A DNA stretch of 64,000 nucleotides from Tenrec ecaudatus (Eukaryota; Chordata; Mammalia; Afrosoricida; Tenrecidae), in NCBI RefSeq assembly GCF_050624435.1, contig NC_134538.1, positions 127,826,937-127,890,936 of the forward strand. The letters are read 5' to 3'. The notes under the pieces are model-generated. The model ran no database searches. It was not told where the DNA came from and saw only the letters and a program-made list of their open reading frames with translations. How positions within the stretch are numbered: position 1 is the stretch's first letter; each line of letters starts with the position of its first letter. A program made the position numbers and the translations under genes. Positions 22,388 through 33,860 of the stretch are shown here, piece after piece.

Positions 22388-22765
22388 GGTATTGTTAGGT
22401 GCTTTTGAGTCAGTTCCCACTCATGGCGATGCTGTGTGCCACAGAACAGAACCCGCTCGTGGCGATGCTGTGTGCCACAGAACAGAACCCGCTCGTGGCG
22501 ATGCTGTGTGCCACAGAACCACACCCTGCCCAGGGCGCACCATCACTGTCCTCGTTGAGTCCGCTGTTGTAGCCACTGTGTCAGTCTGTCTCTTGTAGGG
22601 CCTTCCTCCTTTCTGTGGACCTCTGCTTTACCAGTTATGATGTCCATCTTCAGAGCCTGGTCCCTCCTGATAACATGACCCACATATGTTCGTCCCAGGT
22701 TCCCAGGTTCGTCCATACTATGAGGTGTCTCACAGATTCAGTGTTTTTCTTTCACATTGTATGAT
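22388..22765 (-). mobile_element. RTE/BovB-type LINE 3' fragment containing a local triplication
   Basis: The reversed 3' end begins 'ATTGTTAGGTGCTTTTGAGT' and continues with 'GTAGCCACTGTGTCAGTCTG', 'TTTACCAGTTATGATGTCCA' and 'TGGTCCCTCCTGATAACATG'. A 36-bp segment near the 3' end is repeated (listed separately), expanding the element internally. Confidence 0.85.
22424..22519. repeat. 36-bp direct repeat, 2.7 copies, inside an RTE fragment
   Basis: The unit starts TGGCGATGCTGTGTGCCACA and ends GAACCCGCTCG. Copies lie at 22424-22459, 22460-22495 and (partial, 24 bp) 22496-22519, and are identical. The unit is RTE-derived, so this is a secondary amplification. Confidence 0.95.
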
Positions 22766-23627
22766 TTTCCATCAATGAGACTTTTTTAAATGAGATTTTG
22801 GCATGGCCTAGTAGTAGGCTCCATAAGTAATAATGTTTTTGTTGAGTGGGAATTTAGACTATTTTCAAGGGAAATTGATTGGTATGGTGCACACACACAA
22901 AAAAGTCACTGAATCCCATGACAAAGAAAAAATTACTTTTCACATATGGAGTCATGGAGAAAATAAAGTCCCCCAACTATTCTGGGGCTAAGTCCCTCCA
23001 ACCCAATCCCTTCCCATGCTTCAAGGCAAGGCTCTCCCAGGGGTGCTGTTCAGGGTTCGGGCACATTTGGGAGAAGAAAGGTGTAAGCACTGATAGGTCC
23101 CTTGTCCCCACAGTTTTCCTCTGTCTAAAGCGCTCTCTCCTGGGCTGCTGCACTTCAAAGACAGGTCTCCCAGAGACTGGGTATGTGCATGTGTACAAGT
23201 GTGAGAGGGAGACAGAGTGCGCTAGGGAGTTGAGTGAATAAAATAAGCAGAAACTATTTAACCCTAGTAAATAGCTCCTTAATGTAATAAGAGCCTACAG
23301 GTCAAGGAACAGTGCCTGTGAGTGAATAGTTCAGAAAAACCACAACTCTTAGGGAGGAGGAACAAACAAACAAATCTAACTCCATCCCCCTACACACACC
23401 CCGAAATAGCATCTGCAGAAAAACAACCCTGCCCAGCCACTTGGGGAAGATTCATGACTCCACTATTTTCAGAGTAACATTAGGTAGGTGTTTGAGAAGC
23501 AAGATTGTGTCTACATGTGCATGTGTATTAAATGATATGAAACATAGTAATCTGTGTTAGATTGAGTGGGACAAGCTGAAACTATTAGGAGAGAAATGGT
23601 AAGAGTTAAATATTAGCACAATGGCTG
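22766..23627. other. Unique intergenic DNA
   Basis: No recognised repeat or gene. A 120-codon plus-strand frame (22879-23241) shows no family resemblance. Confidence 0.4.
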
Positions 23628-23765
23628 TTATGTTTGAGGCCATCGCAGCCACTGTGTCAGGCCATCTCAACGGTCTCCGGATTTTTCTCTGCCCCTCGAC
23701 CCCGTATCATGTCTTCTCCAAGGACAGGTCTATCCTGATAACGTGCCCAAGGTGTGTGACGATCT
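23628..23765 (-). mobile_element. RTE/BovB-type LINE internal fragment
   Basis: 'CGCAGCCACTGTGTCAGGCC', 'CGTATCATGTCTTCTCCAAG' and 'CTATCCTGATAACGTGCCCA' follow the reverse-strand order seen in the fuller copies. It lacks the 3' terminal piece. Confidence 0.7.
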
Positions 23766-26726
23766 CATTTTAAAGGGTTTGAAAATAAATATAAATTTTC
23801 TCTTAGAACCACCAAAGCTGTAAGCAAGCATTTATCAATAAACGATTTTTCAAAAGTGTCAAAACTTTCTGGTAACAACGCTTCCATCGACAGCATAAAG
23901 AACCAAGGAAATATGTAAGAGCCAATTTTATCACTGTCTTCCCAGTGAATCTGAAAGACCTCTCAGCTTTGTGTCACTGGTAGAGAAAGAAAAGAACACA
24001 TTTATGGAATTTAGTAGAAAAAACAAGTCTTCCGTAGTGAGAAATGCAATTAAAAGCTTTCCATGTGTTTTCTGAAGATGAACTGAGGTACAGAATGCGA
24101 AAGCATTTTTTGAAAGAACAGGATTATTCATCCGGCAGATGTCATATTTATCATCATTACTTTTGTGATTTTTTTTATGAAATAGGAAAAAGAAGCAGAA
24201 CACAAATGTATCATAGGACCCAGTTCGGTTTTTAAAAGAAGTCAGGCATCCGACCTCCCTCTAGTGTAGCGAGGAAGCGGAGCTCCTCACTGCAGGAAAC
24301 CAATCGGGTAGTCACCACCAATGAGCGAAGCCCACAGCTCGTCACTCATCTTCCTTCCCCGACCATTCTGCCCAGCTTATCTCGAGGACTCTGAGGTTTT
24401 TGCCACAATTTGAACCTTAAGCGTTCCCTTAGGCTTCTGACCTGCCCGCAGGGAGATTAATGACACATTTAATCACATTCTGTTTAGCGAGAGGAAGAAG
24501 AATTAACCAACAGGATGGCGCCGCTTCCTCCCCGCTCCTCCCAAACAAAGCCGGAGCTGCGTGGAAGACAGGCCATCGAGGAGGCCAGAGAGGACAGCAG
24601 CCGTAATAAGGAGGACGGGGTTCCCACCTCCTCTGCGGCAACACGGGATTTCACAGGGAGCCCCTCCCCCCCAGCCACCTCGCTAGTGGCTCGTGCTCAG
24701 CCCCAGGCCTGCAGATTCGAAGAATGTTCCTCTAGTCTCCTGTGCCTGTGTCCTGGGCGGCAGTCATGGTGACACAGCCCTCAAACCCTGGGATCCAGCC
24801 TCAAAAGAAGGGGCCAGGCTTCCACTCCTATTTCAGAGTAAACAAAACCAAAAAACTCGCTGCCATCAAATCATCCTGCCCGAGACAAACAGAAGAGGGT
24901 GTGTACTTGAGTGTGAGACCACAGCTACCGGGTAAGAGGGAGCTGCTGGAAACATCCCCCGCGCTGTTTCTCTTCATCCGCTAGGACGCGAAGAAGGTCT
25001 GGAGGCTGGCTCGATGATGCTTTATCACTGTACGCATGACACAATTAGAACAAACATATACATACTTATAGAGGACAGGGGACGCTGAAGGGAGCCATTG
25101 ACAGTGAGGCAGGGAAGGGAGGGAGCACACTGGAAGATGAAAGGTAAGAACAGGTTCACCAGCAAGTGAACATCAACCCCAGGGAGGTTCCCTGGGAGAT
25201 CAGCGGACAGCATTTGCCCAGGGATAAAGCCCAGAAGGCGGGGAGAGATAGGAGAGAAGGGTGGATGGTCATGGTCCACACAGGGAGGAAGGGGAAAGGG
25301 CCCTGCTACACCGGGGGGGACTGCAATTCATGTCATGAATTGCCATGTCCATTGTTGACTGGAAAACCAATTTCTTCTGTAAACTTTCATCGACAGCACA
25401 CACAAAAAAGGCTTTTACAAGCAGAGCTTCACAGAGAAGAAGAAACGTAAGAAGGAAAGGGAGGCAATGGAACAGGGAGTCAGAGAGGGATGCTGAAGCC
25501 GGGACGCAGTATGGAATGGGGGCCTCTTAACAAAAGTGAGGGGGGATCATCAGAAAGGAAAGGAAGCCTGGGAGATGTAAAGACAGGAAGGCACCGGGAT
25601 GACGGGCTACGAACCAAAGGCATTTCCAAGCATGACTCTCTGCTTTAAGCTTGCTTCAGAAGAGAATTCAGAGGGGTGACTGTGAACACTTCAATTTATG
25701 AGGCTCAACCACTAGGTCAAGGCGCACTCCAATCTCTGTCCGGATAAGATTCATCACCGTAAGCCCTGGACGTTATTCTTGGAAAAGATCTTGCTAAAAT
25801 ACATTGTGCTCACTGCCTTCCAAGAGAGAAAATGTCACATCGTCATCACCAAGCACACCAGTGAAACATGCCGGGGCTTCTGGCAGAGGCGGAGGGGCAT
25901 GGAGACCCTGAGAGCCATGGGAGCAGATAGTTGATCTATGTTGACATCCGTGTCAAAATCCCCTTCTTAAAACTGGCTCTTAAAATTTCCCCCCGTGAAA
26001 CACACTCATCAGGAGCCTGGGGTACAGTGGCCACTGGGCCACACCCATCAGCTGCTCCCTGGAAGGAAGACATGGCAGTCAGCTCTCCTCTCCCTTTAAG
26101 TTGGTGTGAGCTAAAATGCAGCCAACAATGCACATGAACTACAAAGCCAAGTCCCGTTTCGAATCCAAATCTACTGTTCTCACCACATTTCTCCACGGCC
26201 CTCTCCTTCCCAGGCAGACCCCAGTGTGCCTCCCGGCAGGTGTGCTGACCATCAGCCACAGGCGCCAGTGAAGCACAACTGCGTTGGATCCACAGACGCA
26301 CACTAAAATCTGGGAACCCCAATTTAGCTCAGTGGTGAGTGACCTGGGTGAGGGATATCATGTGTCCTACCACCAGGGGACATCAAGGAAGGCCCGCAGC
26401 CCCGCGTGGCCTTCTCAGAGAAATAGCTGGGATGGCCGCCATTCTGTCCACTGAGAAGGATGAGGTATTGGAAAGATTGTGCTACGGCTTCCGAAAGGCC
26501 CCGGGGAAACTGGAATCATTCAGACGTCCAGGCGGCACCTCACTCTGACAATGATGGCACGTGTGCGGAACATGGTTTATTCCACCATGAAAGTATCGAG
26601 GCAGGAGGGAGGAGTATATACTGAAATTCTATTCTTAATAATATGAAATTTGGAAATAATCCAAAAATATGCATACACTTCCTGGCATCGATGACCTTTT
26701 CAGGGCAGCGAGTGTCTCTGTGGTGG
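23766..26726. other. Unique DNA, about 3 kb, no named repeats
   Basis: The stretch is free of repeat families that I recognise and includes a GC-richer patch near 24500-24780. No supported coding exon. Confidence 0.4.
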
Positions 26727-26830
26727 GTGCAGTTGTTAGGGGTTACCAAGTCTGTTCCAACGCAAAGCCAGTCCGTGTATAACAGAAGAAAACACAGGCT
26801 GGTCCTCGACCAGTCTCACGATTGTTCGTG
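26727..26830 (-). mobile_element. RTE/BovB-type LINE 3' terminus, very short
   Basis: 'GCAGTTGTTAGGGGTTACCA', 'GTCTGTTCCAACGCAAAG', 'CAGGCTGGTCCTCGACCAG' and 'CACGATTGTTCGTG' match the last ~100 bp of the RTE on the reverse strand. It is followed by a TG/CA-rich run. Confidence 0.65.
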
Positions 26831-27086
26831 TGTGTGTACCTACATACATATCTGCTTGTGTGTGCGCATCTGCATCCATAGCTACAGCTATGTAGATATA
26901 AATAAATATATAAATAACACTAGGGTTTTGCTTTATTTTGTTTACGCCATAACTTTTCTCAACTGGGGAAAATCACAAAACGTTTCATCTAGCTTATGCA
27001 GAGGAGATAAACTAACCCAATGCAACATAGCCAGTGGCGACCTTAGGATATGGGTGCTTGAGGAAGTGCACGTGACCCTGAAATAT

Positions 27087-27368
27087 TTTTAATTGTTTTA
27101 TTAGGGGCTCATACAACTATTATCATAATCCATATATACATCAATTTTTAATCATTTTATTAGGGACTCATACAACTCTTATCACAATCCATACATACAT
27201 CAATTGTGTCAAGCACATTTGTACATTCATTGCCCTCATCATTCTCAAAACATTTGCTCTCCAACTAAGCCCCTGGCATCAGCTTCTCATTTTCCCCTCC
27301 CTCCCTTCTTCCCCTCCCTCATGAGCCCTTGCTATTTTATAAATTATTGTTGTCATATCTTGCCCTGT
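27087..27368 (-). mobile_element. L1-type 3' UTR with a doubled terminus
   Basis: Read on the minus strand, a copy of the terminal ~225 bp (27144-27368) is followed by a second terminal copy of about 57 bp (27087-27143). On the plus strand both begin with a T-rich tail and 'TTTATTAGGG', then 'CTCATACAACT'. This is the same doubled-end architecture as 17502-18162. Confidence 0.85.
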
Positions 27369-28676
27369 TATGGGAATTTGTGTGAGGCTGTGCATGTGAG
27401 CAATTTTCTGAGCGAGCAGTCATACATAGCTTTCCTTAGATTCTAAGAATGATCCATGACCCAAAAGGTTAAGAGCCACCATTCTAGAATATTGGTAAAA
27501 TAAGAAAATAAGGTATTTGTGAACGAGACTAACACACGTTAGTGAAATACTGAAAGAGACTTAATCCTCTCGATGTTAATTTCATAGATCTACCTCAATT
27601 CCTTCCAGATTAGTGTCTCTCTACACTTACGTGGATAGAGAAACCTGCCAAACTCTGGACACCCAACGTCTTCTCTTAAGGCGCTGCTAAGTGAGGGTTT
27701 CAGGCAGAAAGATCTGGGCCCACATGCAGGGCTTCCTGTCCATGGAGTTTTACATGCGGGTGATGGGCTCAGAGGGCTTGGGGATTCAGATGGACAGTGT
27801 GCCCCCGTTATCACAAGTTCCCCCGTGAGATCTCAAGGTGCCTGGCATTCCACAGCAGCCTGGCGGTCTCGAGTGTCTCTGGTTTTAAGGTTCTCGCATA
27901 CGTTGAAAGCACACAGTTCCCTCTGATAATCAGCTCAAAAACACCTGGGGTAATAAAATGGGATGCAAAGTAGTTTCCATCCAAATGCGCAGAATTGTCA
28001 TATCAGCCAGTCTGACTCCACTGAGTCTGTTGGCAAACCTCACATCATTCTCATGGCAATGACAGGTGAAATAAACTGGTGTCACTGCACATTGTTTGAG
28101 CACTTTGCGAGCAGAAATGGGTGGGGAGCGGAGCAGATCTCAGGGAGAAATGCACTGATGAAGGACGGCTTGTGCTCCCGGGGCGGAGGAAAGCAAGGCT
28201 CTGAGCCGTCGCTGCCACCCAGCCCTGGGTTGTCCTCGGGGTCGGGAGCAGGTGGCTGCAAATATCATCTTCTTAATTTATGAGGAAGAAACGGTTTAAT
28301 GGTCTCCCACTGAAGGGCGACAGGAATGCATTAATAATTTTAAAGCATAGATTCCCATCTTCAAGGGGCTGCCATGTCTGATCCTGATACAGATCCTGCT
28401 GGCATACGCCAACTAGTCCCTTATCAAGGCAGCCACCTCAGACCTACTCTGGCTCCACAGGGCCCAGGGATACACCAACTGTTGACGAAAGGAGTTTATC
28501 CCAATTTGCTCCACAGGATGCCTCCACCCAACTTCTAGCACAAACATTCCTCAGTGAAGCCAATATTCCCCACAGCTTCACGAGCAGGCCTACTTCTGGA
28601 TAGCCCATTCTCTTGGGGTCTCGCTTCAAGTACTAGGGCACCTTAAGGACCATCTCCATTTCTTTTTCCTCTTCCT
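27369..28676. other. Unique intergenic DNA
   Basis: No gene or recognisable repeat up to the hAT element. Short chance open frames only. Confidence 0.4.
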
Positions 28677-29158
28677 CAGTGGTTCTCAACCTGTGGAACG
28701 TGACCCCTTTGGGATGCTGAACGATCCTTTCACAGGGGTCGCCAAGACCATCGGAGAACACATATTTTTGATGGTCTGAGGAACCGAGACACCGCTCCTC
28801 TATCCATCTCCAGGCAGGTCAGCCCACATGCAGAGACACCCACCTACGAGTACCCAGCGTGAAGACTGTTACCCATGCTGCACCATGCTTCAAGACAACA
28901 TTTCATATTTGTAATTGGAAATAAATATTTCATACTATTAAATTACATATTGTTTTTTGATGAATCACTATGCTTTCATTATGTTCAATTTGTAACACTG
29001 AACATATATCCTGCCTATCTGATATTTACATGACGATTCGTAACAGCAGCAAAATGACAGTGATGAAGTAGCAACGAAAATCATTTTATGGTTGGGGGTC
29101 ACCACCATAGGAGGAAGGGTATGAAAGGGTCGAGGCATTAGGAAGGTTGAGAACACTG
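28677..29158 (+). mobile_element. SPIN-like hAT transposon, longest copy in the window
   Basis: Ends are CAGTGGTTCTCAACC at the left and GTTGAGAACACTG at the right. Diagnostic SPIN pieces are 'AGACCATCGGAGAACACATA', 'GGAACCGAGACACCGCTCCT', 'ACATGACGATTCGTAACAGC' and 'GATGAAGTAGCAACGAAAAT'. The flanking 8-mers CTCTTCCT (28669-28676) and CTCTACTT (29159-29166) agree at six of eight positions. The 482-bp length and lack of any long frame make it a non-autonomous or internally deleted member. Confidence 0.9.
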
Positions 29159-29407
29159 CTCTACTTGATCTTCTCTAACTACCCCTGCCTGCAGGGGTTA
29201 CTCCCTTCCCCGAGGGGAACAGCCCAGGAAGCGTCTACACCACAAGCCAACACTTCCTTACCTTTCCCTTGTGCGGTCCTTCCTCCCGGACTAGAGGGCT
29301 TCGCAGAAGTCGACGCGGCAAACCCACCCTGGTCTCCCACAAGGCTCACCTAAGTGTCCCCCTCATCTAGGTGTTGTCTTACAAGGAATATGAGTATATT
29401 CCTGAAT

Positions 29408-29530
29408 CCAGTGCTTCTCAAATGCCAGCCTGCATGGGAACCACTTGGACAGCTTGTTGCTGATTCAGGAGGTCAGCGGTAGAATTTGTGTTCCTGACAC
29501 CCTCGCAGTCCCTGGCGGACACACAGACAA
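29408..29530 (+). mobile_element. MER5-like (hAT-Charlie) relic
   Basis: 'CCAGTGCTTCTCAAATGCCA', 'CATGGGAACCACTTGGACAG' and 'CTTGTTGCTGATTCAGGAGG' follow the MER5 consensus order. Confidence 0.7.
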
Positions 29531-29824
29531 GCTCGGAAGCGGCCTCTAAAGGCTGCAGCCTTGAAAGGTCTAAGGCACAGTTCTCTGCGCCCAGCGGGCA
29601 GAGGGGGCCAACATGAGTCGGAAACCATGTGAGGGCAACCAACTCAACAACAGCATGTCCACCGGTGTTACTGCTGCTGCCGGTCCCAAGACCACTCGTT
29701 TATAAGGACCGGTAGGGCTCACTCACTGGAGCAGCGGATTCTGCTTTGCAGGACAGGGCTGTGGCAGGAGAAGAAGCCAGCCAAGGCTTCTTGACTTTTC
29801 CCCTGAGCCATGTGGCTGTGGCAA

Positions 29825-30015
29825 ATAGGGTTTAGTTTACCCACTCATCTATAACGTTGAGATGATGCTGTCCACCCCCGGCTGAAGGCTGTTGTGAGCA
29901 TCAAACACGATCGAAGGAGAATGATGGGCATCAACCACAATGAGAGCAAGGAGGACCATATCTGACATGTGTGGGCGGCATGTAACATGCTCAATAAATA
30001 TCTGTTAGATTCACT
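29825..30015 (+). mobile_element. MIR fragment
   Basis: 'ACCCACTCATCTATAACGTT', 'GCTGTTGTGAGCATCAAACA' and 'CATGCTCAATAAATATCTGT' match the 3' half of MIR in order. Confidence 0.7.
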
Positions 30016-30944
30016 TATTGTTGGGCCCAAGATTTCAGTTCTAAGTTGCTTCTTGAGGCTTAAACTAATTTTATTCTTATGTATAATTTCACTAGTTGGT
30101 GAGAATTTTTCATGAACTCTAGTCATTGCACACAGCGCCAAGTTTCCCAATAAAGGAGAGAAAATTATAATTACTATTGTCAGTTCACTCTCAACATCTA
30201 CATTCTGCCATATTTTCTGTCTTTAGACAAATCTTTTGTAAAGAGAGAGAAATCAAACCCATAAAACCCTTCACTCAACAGTAAGGGACAACTACCATGC
30301 AAAATGCTCACCCATTCTTCGTCTAGAATAAAATTTGTGCCCGGCAATCTAAGGGATCATGTTAAAAATAAACAACAAACTCGAGAAATCCTACTAACTG
30401 GGGTTAATCCAATCTTGCTGTAGTCTTATTGTTCCTGACGGTTTTACTGTCACGTCTCATTTTATTCTAGTGATCAATTATCAATCAGATTTTAAGATTG
30501 CCGGTGGTCCTCACAACCTGTAAATTAGGAAAATGAAATCTCTCCTTTGCCACAGAGCCAAGATGCAGGACCTCTGTAGGTATGTATGATGAAAAGGGGG
30601 CACGGGTCATTAATGACAAACGGGCTTTGTGATGGGTGACTGCAGCCAGAGAAAGGACAAGAGCGAGCCAAAGGAGAATGCCTTTAAAACTTTAGAGAAA
30701 TAGAAAGGACATGAAAACTACAGGTATCAGTGCTGATGTTAGTAATAGCAGCATACATTACATATCAAAAGTCATTGGTATTTTTCTCTCTACCCAACTG
30801 AAAAAAGAAAAAGCCTTTAAATTTTGGGATTTGATATATGTTTTTGCTGATATGACTATAATGGTAAAAAATTAATTGATTAAATGCCCGAGATCAGTTC
30901 TGCCTAATAAAAGTATATGGGGAGGTGTGTGTGTGTGCTTGTGG
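30016..30944. other. Unique AT-rich intergenic DNA
   Basis: No gene or repeat recognised. A short (GT) run lies at about 30925-30938. Confidence 0.4.
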
Positions 30945-31030
30945 ATGGGTGGGGGAGCTTCAACGAGTTCATGGGAAAATCCCATGATATTTTATCCCAT
31001 TTTTTTCATTGATTTTGAAGCCCCTTCGTT
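30945..31030. mobile_element. Palindromic mariner-like MITE, second copy
   Basis: 'GAGCTTCAACGAGTTCATGG' and 'TTCATTGATTTTGAAGCCCC' are inverted arms around 'AAAATCCCATGATATTTTAT'. The same family as 18836-18925. Confidence 0.6.
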
Positions 31031-31576
31031 TAATTGTTTGCTCATTTGCCTTCTTTGTTTTCCCCAGGAGGCGTATCAGAACGTGGACGAGTAGCTAGAC
31101 CAATCTGCTGCCGAAGATGTAGAGAAGCAGGGCCCTGCCCAACTGGCCTGTTGGCTCGGAGAAAGACAGCGTGTCCTTGCCAACGTGCTCAGGAAGGCTC
31201 CGCCTCAAAAGATGCTGAGGTCCCTGCACAAGAGCAAGTCAGAGGAGCGGGAGAGAGGGCACGAGAACTTGGAAATGAGACAGAACCAAGCAGTGTCATC
31301 ATTATATCCTACGACAGGCCCACAGGGAGTTGTTTCTGTGGACAAATCTGTAATACATCAAAAATAACAAGGTCGCACAGAAACGTACCTCAGTATCAAC
31401 GTCAATGATTCATGTAGTCTCCAATCAGCATCTTTCAATCAGTGCACAATGCTTTTCCTTGCAGGCTTCGTGATTTGTCTTGCTCTCTTTTCACTCACCT
31501 CCCTCCAATTACATCTCTTTCACAGTTCCTGATTGCTTCAACAAGGAGCTATGTTCATGGAAGATTAGCAGAATAC
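31031..31576. other. Unique DNA with a splice-acceptor-like site
   Basis: A pyrimidine-rich tract ending 'GTTTTCCCCAG' at about 31068 precedes a frame of eight codons and a stop (31069-31095; residues EAYQNVDE). It has the look of a 3' splice site followed by a terminal exon, but nothing else supports a gene, so it remains a note only. Confidence 0.25.
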
Positions 31577-31895
31577 CTGCTTCTTGTTGTTGTGACTGTT
31601 GTTGTTAGGTGTCTTCGAGTCCGTCTGGACTCACAGTGACCACGTGCCATAGAGGGAAACACTGCCTGGCCCTGCCCCGCCCTCACCATCGCTGTCATGT
31701 TTGCAATCACTGTATCAACCCAGCCCCTTGACAGCCTCCCTCTTTATCCCTCACCTTCACCCTTCTCCTTTACCAGCATGATGTCCTTCGCCAGGGACTA
31801 GGCTCTCCTGTAACATGTCCGAAGGACGTGATATAAACTCTTGTCATCCTTGTCCTAAGAAGAAATGTGGCTGTACTTCTGAGACATATGTGTTT
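31577..31895 (-). mobile_element. RTE/BovB-type LINE 3' fragment
   Basis: The reversed end begins with a run of GTTGTTGT (the CAA repeat tail of the element) and 'TTAGGTGTCTTCGAGTCCGT', then 'AAACACTGCCTGGCCCTGCC', 'ACCAGCATGATGTCCTTCGC' and 'TGTGGCTGTACTTCTGAGAC'. Confidence 0.88.
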
Positions 31896-32464
31896 ATAAT
31901 TCTGGAATACATGCTATATAAATAGATGTGTGGATGTATTCGTATGTATATGTAATCCTTGGTCAAGGTCAAAAAGGGAAATTTGAATATTGGCATGCTA
32001 TTTTGACCTAAACTTATATTTTTTCCCTCTTTGTAAAAGGGTTCCAGGACTATGCAGCAGTCCAGTTCTCCAGGCTGTCAGGAGAAACTAAGGGACCCTG
32101 TGTAGGCATTATTTTGCTCAGAGAACCTAGAGGAATATGCTTTGTGTTAGAATAGTTCACTTAATAACATTAATTATTCTTATATTGAATTTCAAAACAA
32201 AACCACGAGTCAATGTGATTGAAACATCTCTTTAACCTGATGAGTGTTTTTTTTTATTATTATTATTAAATACACTCTCCCCCACAGAGAAGAAATACTT
32301 AAGGTCATCGTTACCTCCCCATAATGCGAATCTCTTATGCCTTGTCCAATGAAAGTATGGTAACTGAATGGCAGCCAACCGAAGACGGTGCATGATGTTT
32401 CAGAGGTGCCTACCATGTCTCCCTGCAAGTAGATCCCTTGCCAGAAGGGACAGTACCTGTGACA
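31896..32464. other. Unique AT-rich intergenic DNA
   Basis: Nothing recognised; the stretch contains a T-rich run near 32249-32270. Confidence 0.4.
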
Positions 32465-32633
32465 TTCATTCATTCAACACAGTGTTTACTGGAAACCTAA
32501 CATGTACTGGACTCTATTAGAGAAGCTTGAAGTTCAAAACCTCTCGTCTGGTGAAGTTTGGATCTCTATAGGGAGAAGACAGAAAAAGTAAGTAAATTAC
32601 GTACGGTGATAAATACTATGGAAAATGAACATA

Positions 32634-33417
32634 CCATATATACTCGAATATAAGCCGAGGCACCTAATTTTTCCACAAAAAAATCGGGGGGCTTTATCTG
32701 CATAAAAAATGTGCTGACACCAGCCTGTGTGATCATGAGGTGTCGAAGGGATCAGGTATCAGGAAACACAGAACAAAAAATCTTATCACTATGAATGAGG
32801 GGGAGTGCAGAGTGGGGACCCAAAGCCTATCTGTAGCATGGAAGGGTCTCAGGGAGGAGATGAGTCAGTCAGGGTGCCGTGTATCAGCAATGAAGCATAC
32901 AACTTTCCTCTAGTTCCTAAATGCTTCCTCCCCCACACCCCCATCATGATCCCAATTCTACCTTACAAAGCAGGCTAGACCACTGGTACAGATAGGAACC
33001 GGAAGCACAGGGAATCCAGGAAAGATGAGCCCCTCAGGACCAGTGGTGAGAGCAGTGATTCGGGAAGGGTGGAGGGAAGGTTGGGTAGAAAGGGGGAACT
33101 GATTACAAGGATCTACATATAACTCCCTCCCTGGGGGATGGACAACAGAAAAATTGGTGAAGGGAGATGTTGGATAGTGTGAGACATTACAAAATAATAA
33201 TTTATACATTATCAAGGGTTCATGGGGGGTTGGGAAGGAATGAGGAGCTGATACCAAGGGCTCAAGTAGAAAGAAAATGTTTTGAGAATGATGATGGCAA
33301 CAAATGTGCTTGGCACAACGGATGGATGTATGGATTATGATGAGTTGTACCAGCCCCCAATAAAATGATTTTTTTAAATGTGCTGAAAAAACTTGGCTTA
33401 TACTCAAGTGTATACGG
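32634..33417. mobile_element. Palindromic Tc1/mariner-like MITE split by an L1 insertion
   Basis: The left end 'CCATATATACTCGAATATAA' plus GCCGAG and the right end 'CTTGGCTTATACTCAAGTGT' plus ATACGG are inverted repeats. TA dinucleotides flank both sides (32632-32633 and 33418-33419), the usual Tc1/mariner duplication. Without the nested L1 the element is only about 115 bp. The TATAAGCCGAG motif is a widespread MITE family that I cannot name with certainty. Confidence 0.75.
32718..33375 (+). mobile_element. L1-type 3' UTR nested in the MITE, 11-bp target duplication
   Basis: The copy begins 'CACCAGCCTGTGTGATCATG' and ends 'CCCCCAATAAAATGATTTTT'. AAATGTGCTGA at 32707-32717 and 33376-33386 flanks it and belongs to the MITE centre, so this insertion is the youngest layer of the stack. 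Confidence 0.92.
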
Positions 33418-33860
33418 TAATACAGCAAGTTGGGATTAGGAATAAGGATGGGAGCTTACAAATGAGAGAGACTCATTAGGATTTTCCATTAAAAGATGAC
33501 ATTTTAGCAAATATGCAAAAGAGGTGAAGGGTTTGCCATGTGAATCTAGGGTAACAAGGTGCCAAGCCTGGGAATGAACCAATGCCAAGGCCCCAGAGAG
33601 GGGCATGCTGACTCTGGCCGAGACTCATCAAGAAGGCCAGGGGGGCTGTGATAAAGCTGATTGAAGGGATGAATAATTAAAGAGGAAGCCAGAAAGATCG
33701 CAAGGACCATGTGCTGCAAAATGACAAGATTCTTTGTAAGAATCTTGCATTTACTCTGAGAGGAATGGGTTGCTCCTAAAGGTTACTGAGTGGATAAATG
33801 TCAAGACTTGACTTTTATTTTAAAAGACCCTTCTGTTTTCCATGAGAGAGTGAACAGTCA

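Larger units (their letters stand above)
32465..33860 (-). mobile_element. L2 LINE 3' end, interrupted by nested insertions
   Basis: The left part (32465-32631) opens 'CATTCATTCATTCAACACAG', the reversed L2 terminus, and continues through a diverged 'GTGATAAATACTATGGAAAA'. The right part (33420-33860) continues with 'GGGAATGAACCAATGCCAAG' and 'GGCCCCAGAGAGGGGCATG', in the order expected of the L2 3' region. Between them lies a mariner-like MITE, itself holding an L1 copy. Confidence 0.65.
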
